A stretch of DNA of 64,000 bases, from positions 62,001 to 126,000 of the forward strand of contig NSJL01000001.1 of NCBI GenBank assembly GCA_002634385.1, in the 5' to 3' direction. Shown here in pieces: positions 1 to 8,352 of the stretch. The notes under the pieces were generated by a model, which saw nothing but the letters and a program-made list of their open reading frames with translations, ran no database searches and was not told the DNA's origin. How positions within the stretch are numbered: the first letter of the stretch is position 1; each line of letters opens with the position of its first letter. A program made the translations under genes and the position numbers. This stretch comes from Nitrospira sp. Its GTDB lineage: Bacteria > Nitrospirota > Thermodesulfovibrionia > Thermodesulfovibrionales > Dissulfurispiraceae.

Positions 1-66
1 AAATGAGGTCAGGGGAACACGGGACAAAGGGGCGCAAAAGACAGGTATGCGGGAACCCACGGAACA

Positions 67-1284
67 TCAGAAGATAACCCTGAGCACACCGTCTATTTCA
101 TGCAACGCCCTGATGATACCCGCCGCCTCCCCCGCTTTCAGAGCACTGATATCGAGTCCAGCGCTATACCGGGTTACGCTATCAAAGGCACCTCTCACAT
201 CCAGATCATCATCCATTCTTTCCTCAAAAAACCTCCTCAGTTTTCTGGCGGACTCCCCTTCCGGGGTTGCCTCCCCGGCCGCCCGCTTCCCGATGAGGGA
301 GACAGTCCTCCTGAAATCCTGAAGGATACCGGCAACAGAGCCCATATCCTCGTCCGAATAATTGAGCTTCGACCGGTAATGGCCGTAAATGAGGAAAAAA
401 CGTATCTCCTTCGCCGAGTATCCCTTCTTAAGGAGAGTATCCGCGTAGTAGATATTTCCCCGGCTTTTCGACATCTTTTTGCCGTTTACGTAAAGATGAT
501 GGCAGTGGAGCCAATAACGCGCCATCGGATAGGGGCGCACGGATTCAAGGATCGCCAGGGTGTAATCGTGATGACGGTAGAGGTTGTCGATCCCTCCGCA
601 GTAAAGGGAAAGCGTTTCGTTGAAATAGTTGAGGATCATGCTCGGGTCCTGTATGTTCCAGGCGGGTCTCCCCCACCCGATTTCGGTCTTCCAGCTATTC
701 GGATCCCCTTCCCGGTGCCCGTGCCAGAGAATGAAATCCCCCAGGTTCCATTGTATTCCCGAATAGGTATCCTTATGGAAACGGACTTTCTCCTTCGGCC
801 ATTTACTCATGTCCAGTCCGTACAGCTTTCCGAAGCCGGGGAATTTCAGGGGATCGAAATAGACGTTTCCCTTATGCCAGTAAGCAATTCCGCGCTCGAG
901 GAGGTGCTTGATAATGTCCACGGCGGCATCAATGCATTCCGAAGCACGGGGGAGATAATCGGGGATCTTCATTCCCAGGAGGCTCATTTCCTGGAGAAAC
1001 TCATCGATATTCACGTCCGTAAGCTTCCGCACACTGGTCCTCTTCATTCCCGCTTCCCTGATAGCCTTATCCTCCACATCGGTAAAATTCATGCCCCGGT
1101 GGACTGCGTATCCCGCGTACTCGAGGTAGCGCACCAGGATATCCTCAAAGAGAAAAGTCCTGAAATTCCCGATATGCGCCCTCTGGTATACCGAAGGTCC
1201 GCAGGTGAACATATTCACCACCTCTTTGTTGACGGGACGAAAGACCTCGTATTTCCTGCCCAGTGTATTGAAAAGCCGTATCAT
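67..1284 (-). CDS. Divergent cysteinyl-tRNA synthetase-like protein
   Basis: 405 residues, class I aminoacyl-tRNA synthetase fold of the CysRS family. The HIGH-type signature HIGN is at residues 37-40 and KMSKS at 270-274; Cys28 in FTCGPSVY matches the first zinc ligand of E. coli CysRS. The second ligand, Cys209 of E. coli in WHIEC, aligns with Asp213 (WNIQD), and the fourth, Glu238 in HHENE, aligns with Thr242 (HHDYT). Two of four zinc ligands are therefore absent, and the protein is shorter than the usual ~460 residues. The ATG at 1284 overlaps the TGA of the MATE gene (ATGA), so translation is probably coupled; a longer reading to 1479 would run inside the MATE gene. It is likely a CysRS paralogue rather than the housekeeping enzyme. 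The true substrate is unknown. Confidence 0.8.
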   Translation of the reverse strand: MIRLFNTLGRKYEVFRPVNKEVVNMFTCGPSVYQRAHIGNFRTFLFEDILVRYLEYAGYAVHRGMNFTDVEDKAIREAGMKRTSVRKLTDVNIDEFLQEMSLLGMKIPDYLPRASECIDAAVDIIKHLLERGIAYWHKGNVYFDPLKFPGFGKLYGLDMSKWPKEKVRFHKDTYSGIQWNLGDFILWHGHREGDPNSWKTEIGWGRPAWNIQDPSMILNYFNETLSLYCGGIDNLYRHHDYTLAILESVRPYPMARYWLHCHHLYVNGKKMSKSRGNIYYADTLLKKGYSAKEIRFFLIYGHYRSKLNYSDEDMGSVAGILQDFRRTVSLIGKRAAGEATPEGESARKLRRFFEERMDDDLDVRGAFDSVTRYSAGLDISALKAGEAAGIIRALHEIDGVLRVIF

Positions 1285-2666
1285 GACAGATTCCTCTCCC
1301 ACTCCACATGCAATTCTTTCCAGCGTCCCCTGCGGAACCGCCAGGCAATGAGCGTCCCCTGGACCAGCATGGACGCGACCATCGCCACCCATACCCCCAA
1401 TGCGCCATATCCTGCCCCAAGGGCCAGAAAGTAGGCGAGGGGGATCCTGACGAGCCACATGGCAATCACTACGATCCACATGGCTCCCTTTGTATCGCCG
1501 GCCCCCTGCAGGCTACCGCCGAGAATGGTGCTCAGAGCCATGAAAGGCTCGGATAACATCATGATCCGCAGATAGCGGGCCGTCTCCGCCAGCACATCGG
1601 GACTCTTCGTCACCAGGGAGGCCAGGCGCTCGGCGCCGGCAAAAATGAAAAGGGCCATTACACTGATGAGAATGATACCCGAAAAAGTGATCTTCCAGCC
1701 GATCTTTTCGGCCCTCTCCGGATTGCCCGCACCCAGGTTCTGCCCCACCAGGACGGAAGCAGCCATGTGAAGGGCGAAGGCGGGGAGATAGATGACCGCC
1801 TCGATCCTGAGCCCGTTGGTAAGGGAGGAAAGCCCGGTAATGCTCTCCTGTCCCAGGCGGCCGAGAATGTTATACAGAATGAGGCTTCCGGCGTTCCAGG
1901 CGATCTGGAGCAGTGCCGCAGGCCAACTGAGATCGATGATCTTCCTTGTGAGCGAAGGGGAAAAGCTCCAGGGTCTTGCATAGAGGAGCCTCCAGCGGCT
2001 CGTCCGGAAGAGGACGAGGCAGACTACCATGCCCACAGTCGCCGAGAGGGCGGTGGCAAGGGCGATCCCGATATAGCCCAGTCCGGGAAAAGAAAAGATA
2101 CCGAAAACAAAGATGAAGTTCCCGACGATATTGATGATACTGACCAGGAACATGGACAGGAGATTCTTTTTCACTTCGCCGCTGGCGCGGAAAATGGCGT
2201 TGGAAATGATCAGCAGGTAATTCGGTCCGAGAGCCAGCGCGAATATCCTTAAAAAGCGCACTCCCATCTCCTGGATCCCGGGGGGAAAGCCGGCAAGGAG
2301 CACGATCTCGCGGGGAAAAGCGAGACCGAATACAGTCAGGGCCACTGCCGAGAGGGCGCTGAAGGCAAGGGACTGACGCGCAATCTCCAGGGCATGGTCA
2401 TAGTTCCGTGCGCCGATGGCCCGCGATAGCAGCGCGACGGTTCCGATGCTGATGGCGTTTGCGATAAGAATGATAAGAAAGTAGATCTGCCCCACGAATC
2501 CCACCACTGCCTGCACATCGGGACTGATGAACCCCGCCACATAGATGTCGGTCAGTCCCACGAAAAAATTGAAGATCATCACCAGAAGCATCGGCCATGA
2601 AATCTGCCAGATACTGGTCCAGAGATTTCCCATGGTCAGATCGATAGCTTCTTCCTTGAACGGCAA
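1281..2666 (-). CDS. MATE family efflux transporter
   Basis: 461 residues with about twelve hydrophobic segments arranged as two similar halves, as in MATE (NorM/DinF) exporters, which use Na+ or H+ gradients to export small, often cationic compounds across the inner membrane. The N-terminal half shows the family pattern around SWPMLLVM and later ALLSRAIGA. The start is TTG at 2666, supported by a strong AGGAGG five bases upstream (2672-2677); the next Met codon has no comparable site. The stop overlaps the start of the CysRS-like gene, so the pair is one transcription unit. Substrate cannot be read from sequence. Confidence 0.88.
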   Translation of the reverse strand: MPFKEEAIDLTMGNLWTSIWQISWPMLLVMIFNFFVGLTDIYVAGFISPDVQAVVGFVGQIYFLIILIANAISIGTVALLSRAIGARNYDHALEIARQSLAFSALSAVALTVFGLAFPREIVLLAGFPPGIQEMGVRFLRIFALALGPNYLLIISNAIFRASGEVKKNLLSMFLVSIINIVGNFIFVFGIFSFPGLGYIGIALATALSATVGMVVCLVLFRTSRWRLLYARPWSFSPSLTRKIIDLSWPAALLQIAWNAGSLILYNILGRLGQESITGLSSLTNGLRIEAVIYLPAFALHMAASVLVGQNLGAGNPERAEKIGWKITFSGIILISVMALFIFAGAERLASLVTKSPDVLAETARYLRIMMLSEPFMALSTILGGSLQGAGDTKGAMWIVVIAMWLVRIPLAYFLALGAGYGALGVWVAMVASMLVQGTLIAWRFRRGRWKELHVEWERNLS

Positions 2667-2847
2667 AAGAACCTCCTGAAAAGGGATATACGGGAAATCG
2701 CCGTCTTTGTGAGCCGATATTTTATTTTACCTCAAAAGAAGAAGGGATACCTCACCGCAGTAGTGCCTGGAGGTAATGAAAAGCCGCGGCACAAAGAAGC
2801 CCTCAGAGGAAGGGGAGTCAGCAGGGGAAAAAGCGGAGGCAGATCCC

Positions 2848-2866
2848 TCTGTGACTTTGTCACAGA
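2848..2866. promoter_or_regulatory. Perfect palindrome, possible Crp/Fnr-type operator
   Basis: TCTGTGACTTTGTCACAGA is an 8+8-bp perfect inverted repeat around TTT. It contains TGTGA and TCACA, the half-sites of Crp/Fnr-family operators, but with five bases between them rather than six. It lies in the divergent gap between the MATE gene and the glycoside hydrolase, so it could serve either. No other gene signal is seen in 2667-2924. Confidence 0.4.
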
Positions 2867-2924
2867 CTATTCTCGCTTTTTCCTATATACTTTAAGTAAG
2901 GTAGAGAAAGTACATTTTATTTCC

Positions 2925-3157
2925 AGGGTGTGTAGGCAAACTGTATTCGTCGCGAGGCCGAGCGAACAGTGCATGGGCAAGGCGGCCCAAGGACCCCGGA
3001 AAAAGAATCGGGGCCCCCGAAGAATCGAAGATTCTTTGGGGCAGCAAAAACGCCCGGAGGCGTAGCAGAAGCTACGTTGAGGACGTTTTGCCCGGGACAA
3101 CACAGTCCGTGTACGGTGCAGCCGGTCGCAGCAGAAGACAGTCTGCATACACATCCT
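2925..3157. repeat. Dispersed intergenic repeat with terminal inverted repeats, copy A
   Basis: A 233-bp element bounded by AGGGTGTGTAGGCAAACTG (2925-2943) and CAGTCTGCATACACATCCT (3139-3157), whose reverse complement matches the left end at 16 of 19 positions. It shares an identical left end with a second copy at 58521-58728, plus two internal blocks (3079-3097 and 3116-3137). Copy A has an extra 12-bp hairpin near 3014-3040. There is no transposase, so it resembles a MITE or REP-like element. Its right end stops 15 bp before the ATG of the glycoside hydrolase and so forms that gene's whole proximal upstream region. Confidence 0.75.
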
Positions 3158-3172
3158 AAAAAGGAGGTCGAC

Positions 3173-4693
3173 ATGAGAACAGGGATACGGGCGGCCTGCA
3201 TACTGTTTCTTGTTTTTCCGTTGCTCGCCGGTGCCACACCTCTTCTCCATAATTTCGCCTTTGCGGAAAGCAAAGACTATTACGGCGCCCACTCCATGAT
3301 CTACACCAACACTCCCGCCGACTTTCAGGAAGCGCTTTTCGCGAAAACAGCGAAACTGGGGGCGGGCTTCATCAGAATCGATGTGCAGGTATCGGAGATT
3401 TTCAGGGACCCTGCCGAACCCGATTGGGACGAGATGGACCGGCTGGCGGACCTGTCGCAAAAATATAACCTCACGGTCCTGGGTACCCTCTATTCCACTC
3501 CCGAGGGAGAGGGGAGATGTCCCTCCGATGGGTTTGTCTATAAGCACGAGTACTGCCCTCCCGCTGATTACGACCGGTGGGCCGGGTGGATACGGGCCAT
3601 CGTGGAGCGGTACCGCGACGTCATTCATTACTGGGAGGTATGGAACGAGCCCAACAAATACGAATGCACCGGATCCCGCTGCAACGGATACTTCTATGGA
3701 AATGCGGCGGAATACGCACGCCTTCTGTCCGCCACCTACGATGCGATCAAAGCCGCTGACAGCTCCGCTCGGGTTCTCCTCGGCGGCATCTTCATGACGC
3801 AGGATGAAACGGAAACGGCCGACTGGCTGAAGGAGGTTGCCGCACAAGCCCCGAACAAGTTCGATATCGGCAATGTCCATATCCGCGGCTCCCTCGGGCA
3901 TCTTCCGTCCCTGATGAGTACCTTCTCCTCCCAGTTCAGGAATGCCGGCTATCTCGGCCCCCTCTGGGTAACGGAGCATGGCTATCCGTCCGATGCGGCG
4001 TACCAGTCCGCTTCCGGCTATACCGGCGGGGAGCTCTCCCAGGCACAGTACTACCAGGAATCGGGAAAAATCCTCCTGCAGAACGGCGCGAGCAGAGTAT
4101 TCATTACCCTGAGGGATAACAGTGATCTCCTGGAGAGGAACCGTTCCGAAGGCCTCCTCAGCGAATCGGTGGACGAAACCACCGGAGAGATCCTATTTGC
4201 GGAAAAGGCCTCTTTTCCCGCAGTGCAGGAGCTGATCCGCACCTTTGATCCCGTCATGGAAGACACCACTCCCGCACCCGCCATCTCCCTCTCTTCGGCA
4301 CAATATACTTTCACCGGGGACGGTCTCCTGCATCTGGCGGTCTTCAACACCGGGACTGCGGAACTGGTAGTGGGACGTATCGCCACCAGCGGCACCAACG
4401 CAAATGAATTCAGGGTGCAGAACGATACCTGTTCGGGGCAGAGGATAGCCCCCAACGGGGATTGCACCTTACAGATCGCCTTTGTCCCCCTGTCATCCGG
4501 CAGGAAGAGCGCGCGGATGGAAATCCCTTCCAGTGTTGTCGATACGCCTTTTCTCCAGGGAGTCCTCTCTGAAACGGGGCTGAGTCTGGAGGATAGCGGG
4601 AGCTCTCCATCCTACGATCTGAAAAAATGCTTCCGGTGGTGGAGGGTACGGTCCCTCCGGAAGCTGTATTGCCCTCCTGCTCTCGTCGAGTAG
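3173..4693 (+). CDS. Exported clan GH-A glycoside hydrolase with choice-of-anchor D-like domain
   Basis: 506 residues. An N-terminal signal peptide (about residues 1-32, ending AFAES) is followed by a (beta/alpha)8 hydrolase domain of clan GH-A (GH5/GH39-like). The acid/base Glu159 lies in WNEPN and the likely nucleophile Glu268 in TEHGYPS. Residues ~370-475 form an immunoglobulin-like choice-of-anchor D domain (FNTGTAELVVG, CTLQIAFVP). The start at 3173 has AAGGAGGT just upstream; an open frame begins earlier but inside the repeat element. It is monocistronic, with a terminator at 4706-4746. The last ~25 residues look unnatural, and a one-base slip at the A6 run near 4621-4626 would give a Gly/Ser linker and Cys-hydrophobic tail instead. 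The polysaccharide target is unknown. Confidence 0.8.
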   Translation: MRTGIRAACILFLVFPLLAGATPLLHNFAFAESKDYYGAHSMIYTNTPADFQEALFAKTAKLGAGFIRIDVQVSEIFRDPAEPDWDEMDRLADLSQKYNLTVLGTLYSTPEGEGRCPSDGFVYKHEYCPPADYDRWAGWIRAIVERYRDVIHYWEVWNEPNKYECTGSRCNGYFYGNAAEYARLLSATYDAIKAADSSARVLLGGIFMTQDETETADWLKEVAAQAPNKFDIGNVHIRGSLGHLPSLMSTFSSQFRNAGYLGPLWVTEHGYPSDAAYQSASGYTGGELSQAQYYQESGKILLQNGASRVFITLRDNSDLLERNRSEGLLSESVDETTGEILFAEKASFPAVQELIRTFDPVMEDTTPAPAISLSSAQYTFTGDGLLHLAVFNTGTAELVVGRIATSGTNANEFRVQNDTCSGQRIAPNGDCTLQIAFVPLSSGRKSARMEIPSSVVDTPFLQGVLSETGLSLEDSGSSPSYDLKKCFRWWRVRSLRKLYCPPALVE

Positions 4694-4705
4694 AGGGATA
4701 CACAC

Positions 4706-4746
4706 AAAAAAAAGGCCGGGGTGGCAGTAACCCCGGCCTTTTTTTA
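4706..4746. terminator. Bidirectional rho-independent terminator
   Basis: The stem AAGGCCGGGG (4712-4721) / CCCCGGCCTT (4731-4740) has an A-run on the left and a T-run on the right, so it works for both the glycoside hydrolase (+) and the convergent ppdK (-). Confidence 0.93.
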
Positions 4747-4764
4747 TTCTCTCTCCCGTATCGT

Positions 4765-7533
4765 CTACTTCCTCAACGCGGCCTGGGCTGCCGCGAACCG
4801 TGCGATGGGAACACGGAACGGAGAGCAGCTTACATAGTTAAGCCCGATGGTATGGCAGAACTCAACGGATTTCGGCTCCCCCCCGTGCTCGCCGCAGATA
4901 CCCATCTTCATATCCTTCTTAACCTGGCGTCCCTTCTCCACCGCCATCTTCATAAGGACACCCACTCCGTCCTGATCGATGGTAATGAACGGGTCGTCCT
5001 TCAGCAGTCCGTTCTCGATGTAGAACGGCAGGAACCGTCCGGCATCATCCCGGGAGAGCCCGTAGGTGGTCTGGGTAAGGTCATTGGTGCCGAAGGAGTA
5101 GAAATCCGCCTGTGTCGCGATTTCCTCTGCGGTGACGCAGGCGCGCGGCAGCTCGATCATGGTCCCCACGGTATACGGAACCCTCGCCTTATACTCTTTC
5201 TGCACCCTCTCCGCGGTCTCGACGGTAAGGGCCCGCATCACTTCCAGCTCTTTCACGTGGCCTACCAGGGGAATCATGATTTCCGGCATGACCTTTATCT
5301 TTTGCCTGGCGAGCTCGCAAGCGGCCTCCATGATTGCCTGCACCTGCATTTCGTAAATCTCGGGGTAGGTGACGCCGAGACGGCAGCCGCGATGGCCGAG
5401 CATGGGGTTGAACTCATGCAGGGACTTGTTCTTCGCGTTCAACTGATCGAAGCTCACTCCCATATCCTTCGCCAGTTCTTCGAGCTCCCTGTCGGTATGG
5501 GGCAGGAACTCATGAAGGGGCGGATCCAGAAGACGGATGGTCACCGGGAAACCTGCCATTGCCTTGAATATTCCGATAAAATCCCCCTTCTGGAAGGGAA
5601 GGAGCTTGGTAAGAGCCTTCTTTCTGCCCTCCACCGTATCGGAAAGGATCATCTCCCGCACCGCCTTTATCCTGTCGGGGCCGAAGAACATATGCTCTGT
5701 CCTGCAGAGCCCGATCCCTTCGGCTCCGAAATTCCGGGCGGTGGTAGCGTCATTGGGGGTATCGGCGTTCGTCCTTACCCGCAGGGTCCTGAACTGGTCG
5801 GCCCACTTCATCAGCTCCTTGTACCACTGGTTGTGTTCGGGATCGGCGGGAAGCAGGGAAAGCTGCCCTTCATAGACACGGCCCTTGGTGCCGTTCAGGG
5901 TAATCCAGTCCCCCTCTTTCAGCACCCTTCCGTTCACATGGATCTCTTTCCTACGGATGTCGATGTTCAGAGCGGAGCAGCCGACGATGCAGCATTTGCC
6001 CCAGCCCCGGGCAACAAGGGCGGCATGGCTCGTCATGCCTCCCTTGGCCGTCAGGATCGCCTGCGCCGCATGCATGCCGTGCACATCTTCGGGAGAGGTT
6101 TCGTTTCTCACCAGAATGACCTTCTGCCCCTTTTTGGCCCAGGCCTCCGCGTCATCGGCGGTGAAAACCACCTTACCCACGGCTCCGCCGGGCCCGGCAG
6201 GCAGTCCCTTCGCAAGCTCCACCGCTTTCTTTTCCGCAGCCGGATCCACACTGGGATGCAGCAACTCATCCAACTGGTCAGGCTTCACGCGCATTATGGC
6301 CATCTGCCTATCGATCAGCTTCTGCTTCGCCATTTCCACCGCCATACGGATGGCCGCCTGACCGTTCCGCTTGCCTACCCGTGTCTGGAGCATCCAGAGC
6401 CGTCCGTCCTCGATGGTGAACTCGATGTCCTGCATGTCCTTGTAGTGTCTTTCGAGCTTCTTCTGGATGGCGAAAAGCTCCTTGTACAGCTTCGGCATCT
6501 GCTCTTCAAGGGAGGGGAGGTGCTTCGTATCCTCCGTTTTCCCCGCCTTGTTCACCGGGTTCGGGGTCCTGATGCCGGCAACCACGTCCTCGCCCTGGGC
6601 ATTGGGCAGCCACTCGCCGAAGAACATGTCCTCGCCGGTGGCCGGGTTCCGGGTAAAAGCAACGCCCGTTGCGGAAGTATCGCCGGTGTTGCCGAAGACC
6701 ATGGACTGCACGTTTACCGCGGTTCCCCACTCCTCCGGGATCTTTTCGATCCTGCGGTACGATACGGCTCGTTTTCCCATCCATGACTGGAACACCGCCC
6801 CGATGCCGCCCCAGAGCTGCTCACGGGGATCGTCCGGGAACTCCTTCTTCAGGGTAACCTTGATAATCTTCTTGAAATCGTCGCAGAGGACCTTCAAATC
6901 GTCCACCGTCAGTTCGGTATCGCTCTTGTATCCCCTTTCCTTCTTGAGCTCCTCCATCCGGTGCTCGAGCTTATGACGGATGGCCTGCCCGTCGGCCGGC
7001 TCTATTCCCGCCGCCTTTTCCATGACAACATCGGAATACATCATCATGAGCCGGCGGTATGCATCATAGACAAAACGCTCGTTATTCGTCTTCCTGATAA
7101 GACCGGGAATCGTCTTCGAGGTCAGGCCTACATTCAGCACGGTCTCCATCATGCCGGGCATGGAACTGCGGGCGCCGGAACGCACGGAAACCAGGAGAGG
7201 GTTATTGGGGTCTCCGAATTTCTTCCCCATAATCTTCTCCACCTTCGTCAGGGCGGTATCCACCTGCGGCGCCAGTTCCTGGGGATACTTCCTGTTATTC
7301 TTATAATAAAGTGTGCAGACTTCCGTCGTTATGGTAAAGCCTGGAGGTACCGGAATGCCCAGATTGACCATCTCCGCGAGATTCGCCCCCTTTCCCCCCA
7401 AAAGATTCTTCATGTCGGCCTTTCCATCGGCCTTCCCACCCCCAAAAAAATAGACATACTTCGGCGCCCGTGCAGCCTTGGCCGGCTTAGCGGGCTTTGC
7501 AGACTTCTGAGCCTTCTTCGTTACCTTTGCCAT
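4765..7533 (-). CDS. ppdK: Pyruvate, phosphate dikinase
   Basis: 922 residues, the normal length of PPDK, which interconverts pyruvate + ATP + phosphate and PEP + AMP + PPi, linking glycolysis and gluconeogenesis in many anaerobes. The N-terminal ATP-grasp region contains GGKGANLAEM and SVRSGARSSMPGMM; the swivelling phosphohistidine domain contains GGMTSHAALVARG with the catalytic His; the C-terminal PEP/pyruvate TIM barrel ends with the catalytic Cys in GICGEHGG. The start MAKVTK at 7533 is chosen because GGAGGG lies just upstream. The first ~25 residues are a Lys/Ala/Pro-rich extension. It is monocistronic with its own promoter. Confidence 0.96.
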   Translation of the reverse strand: MAKVTKKAQKSAKPAKPAKAARAPKYVYFFGGGKADGKADMKNLLGGKGANLAEMVNLGIPVPPGFTITTEVCTLYYKNNRKYPQELAPQVDTALTKVEKIMGKKFGDPNNPLLVSVRSGARSSMPGMMETVLNVGLTSKTIPGLIRKTNNERFVYDAYRRLMMMYSDVVMEKAAGIEPADGQAIRHKLEHRMEELKKERGYKSDTELTVDDLKVLCDDFKKIIKVTLKKEFPDDPREQLWGGIGAVFQSWMGKRAVSYRRIEKIPEEWGTAVNVQSMVFGNTGDTSATGVAFTRNPATGEDMFFGEWLPNAQGEDVVAGIRTPNPVNKAGKTEDTKHLPSLEEQMPKLYKELFAIQKKLERHYKDMQDIEFTIEDGRLWMLQTRVGKRNGQAAIRMAVEMAKQKLIDRQMAIMRVKPDQLDELLHPSVDPAAEKKAVELAKGLPAGPGGAVGKVVFTADDAEAWAKKGQKVILVRNETSPEDVHGMHAAQAILTAKGGMTSHAALVARGWGKCCIVGCSALNIDIRRKEIHVNGRVLKEGDWITLNGTKGRVYEGQLSLLPADPEHNQWYKELMKWADQFRTLRVRTNADTPNDATTARNFGAEGIGLCRTEHMFFGPDRIKAVREMILSDTVEGRKKALTKLLPFQKGDFIGIFKAMAGFPVTIRLLDPPLHEFLPHTDRELEELAKDMGVSFDQLNAKNKSLHEFNPMLGHRGCRLGVTYPEIYEMQVQAIMEAACELARQKIKVMPEIMIPLVGHVKELEVMRALTVETAERVQKEYKARVPYTVGTMIELPRACVTAEEIATQADFYSFGTNDLTQTTYGLSRDDAGRFLPFYIENGLLKDDPFITIDQDGVGVLMKMAVEKGRQVKKDMKMGICGEHGGEPKSVEFCHTIGLNYVSCSPFRVPIARFAAAQAALRK

Positions 7534-7606
7534 GAAATTCCCTCCAGAGATCATAAATAGTATCAAGCAGAATCGATTGTGTTGCGATATGGCGACGAAA
7601 ATACGG

Positions 7607-7635
7607 ACTATATAAACTATACAATCTTGTTACAA
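7607..7635 (-). promoter_or_regulatory. Sigma-70-type promoter for ppdK
   Basis: On the minus strand TTGTAA (7635-7630) and TATAGT (7612-7607) are separated by 17 bp, about 75 bp upstream of the ppdK start. Confidence 0.6.
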
Positions 7636-7733
7636 AAAATTCAACAAAACAAGGTCCTACAGAATCCCTGCACCCCCCTGGCGCACCGCATGGTACAATA
7701 GAATGATTTTGTATACGAGAGGAGTTGGTTGTC

Positions 7734-8342
7734 ATGCAAATATTTCAGAAAGTCTTATCGGGGGTATACGGGATCGCCCTTTGCGCCCTGCTGCTCCTGC
7801 TTCCCCCATCGATTCAAAAGGAGGGCCTGTCAGCTGCTGCCGCGGAGAGGACGGGAAAGCCGGCTGTTCCCTCCGCCGTACTGGAAAGGCGGATTCATGA
7901 ACTGATCAACAGCGAGCGGAAGGAAAACGGTCTCGCTCCGCTGAAATGGGATGAGAAACTGAGCGGCATTGCCCGCAAGCACGGCAGGGACATGGCGGCG
8001 CGCCGCTACTTCAGTCATACGAACCATAAAGGGGAAGACCCCACTGCACGGGGGCTCAGAGAAGGGTTTCGGTGCACCAAGAGAAAGGGCGCCTTCCGCC
8101 TGGAGGGTCTTGCGGAGAACCTGTTCCAGAGCACCCTTTATACTTCGATCACCTACTGCAACGGCGTTCCCGCGTACGCCTGGAGCTCATGGGAAGAAAT
8201 CGCCCACTCCGCAGTGCAGGGTTGGATGGGAAGCCCCGGGCACCGGCGCAATATATTGAACCCCGATTACGACCGGGAGGGCATCGGCGTCTTTCTGTCG
8301 GGGAAGGACAACAGGATCTACATCGTGGAGATGTTCTGCTGA
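7734..8342 (+). CDS. Exported CAP-domain (SCP/PR-1-like) protein
   Basis: 202 residues. A hydrophobic N-terminal signal or anchor (GIALCALLLLLPPSI) is followed by a CAP superfamily domain. Family motifs include LINSERKENGLAPLKWDEKL, the cavity histidine region RRYFSHTNHKGEDP, and GWMGSPGHRRNILNPDY near the C-terminus. Bacterial CAP proteins are secreted and mostly of unknown biochemical function. ATG at 7734 is preferred over the TTG at 7725 because GAGGAG at 7719-7724 is nine bases upstream; a TG-extended TACAAT sits at 7691-7699. It converges with bioB with a 10-bp gap. Confidence 0.88.
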   Translation: MQIFQKVLSGVYGIALCALLLLLPPSIQKEGLSAAAAERTGKPAVPSAVLERRIHELINSERKENGLAPLKWDEKLSGIARKHGRDMAARRYFSHTNHKGEDPTARGLREGFRCTKRKGAFRLEGLAENLFQSTLYTSITYCNGVPAYAWSSWEEIAHSAVQGWMGSPGHRRNILNPDYDREGIGVFLSGKDNRIYIVEMFC

Positions 8343-8352
8343 CAGTGCTGCA

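Noticed and set aside
4627-6786. Long plus-strand open frame opposite ppdK
   Set aside because: ppdK is certain on the other strand, and this frame also spans the bidirectional terminator.
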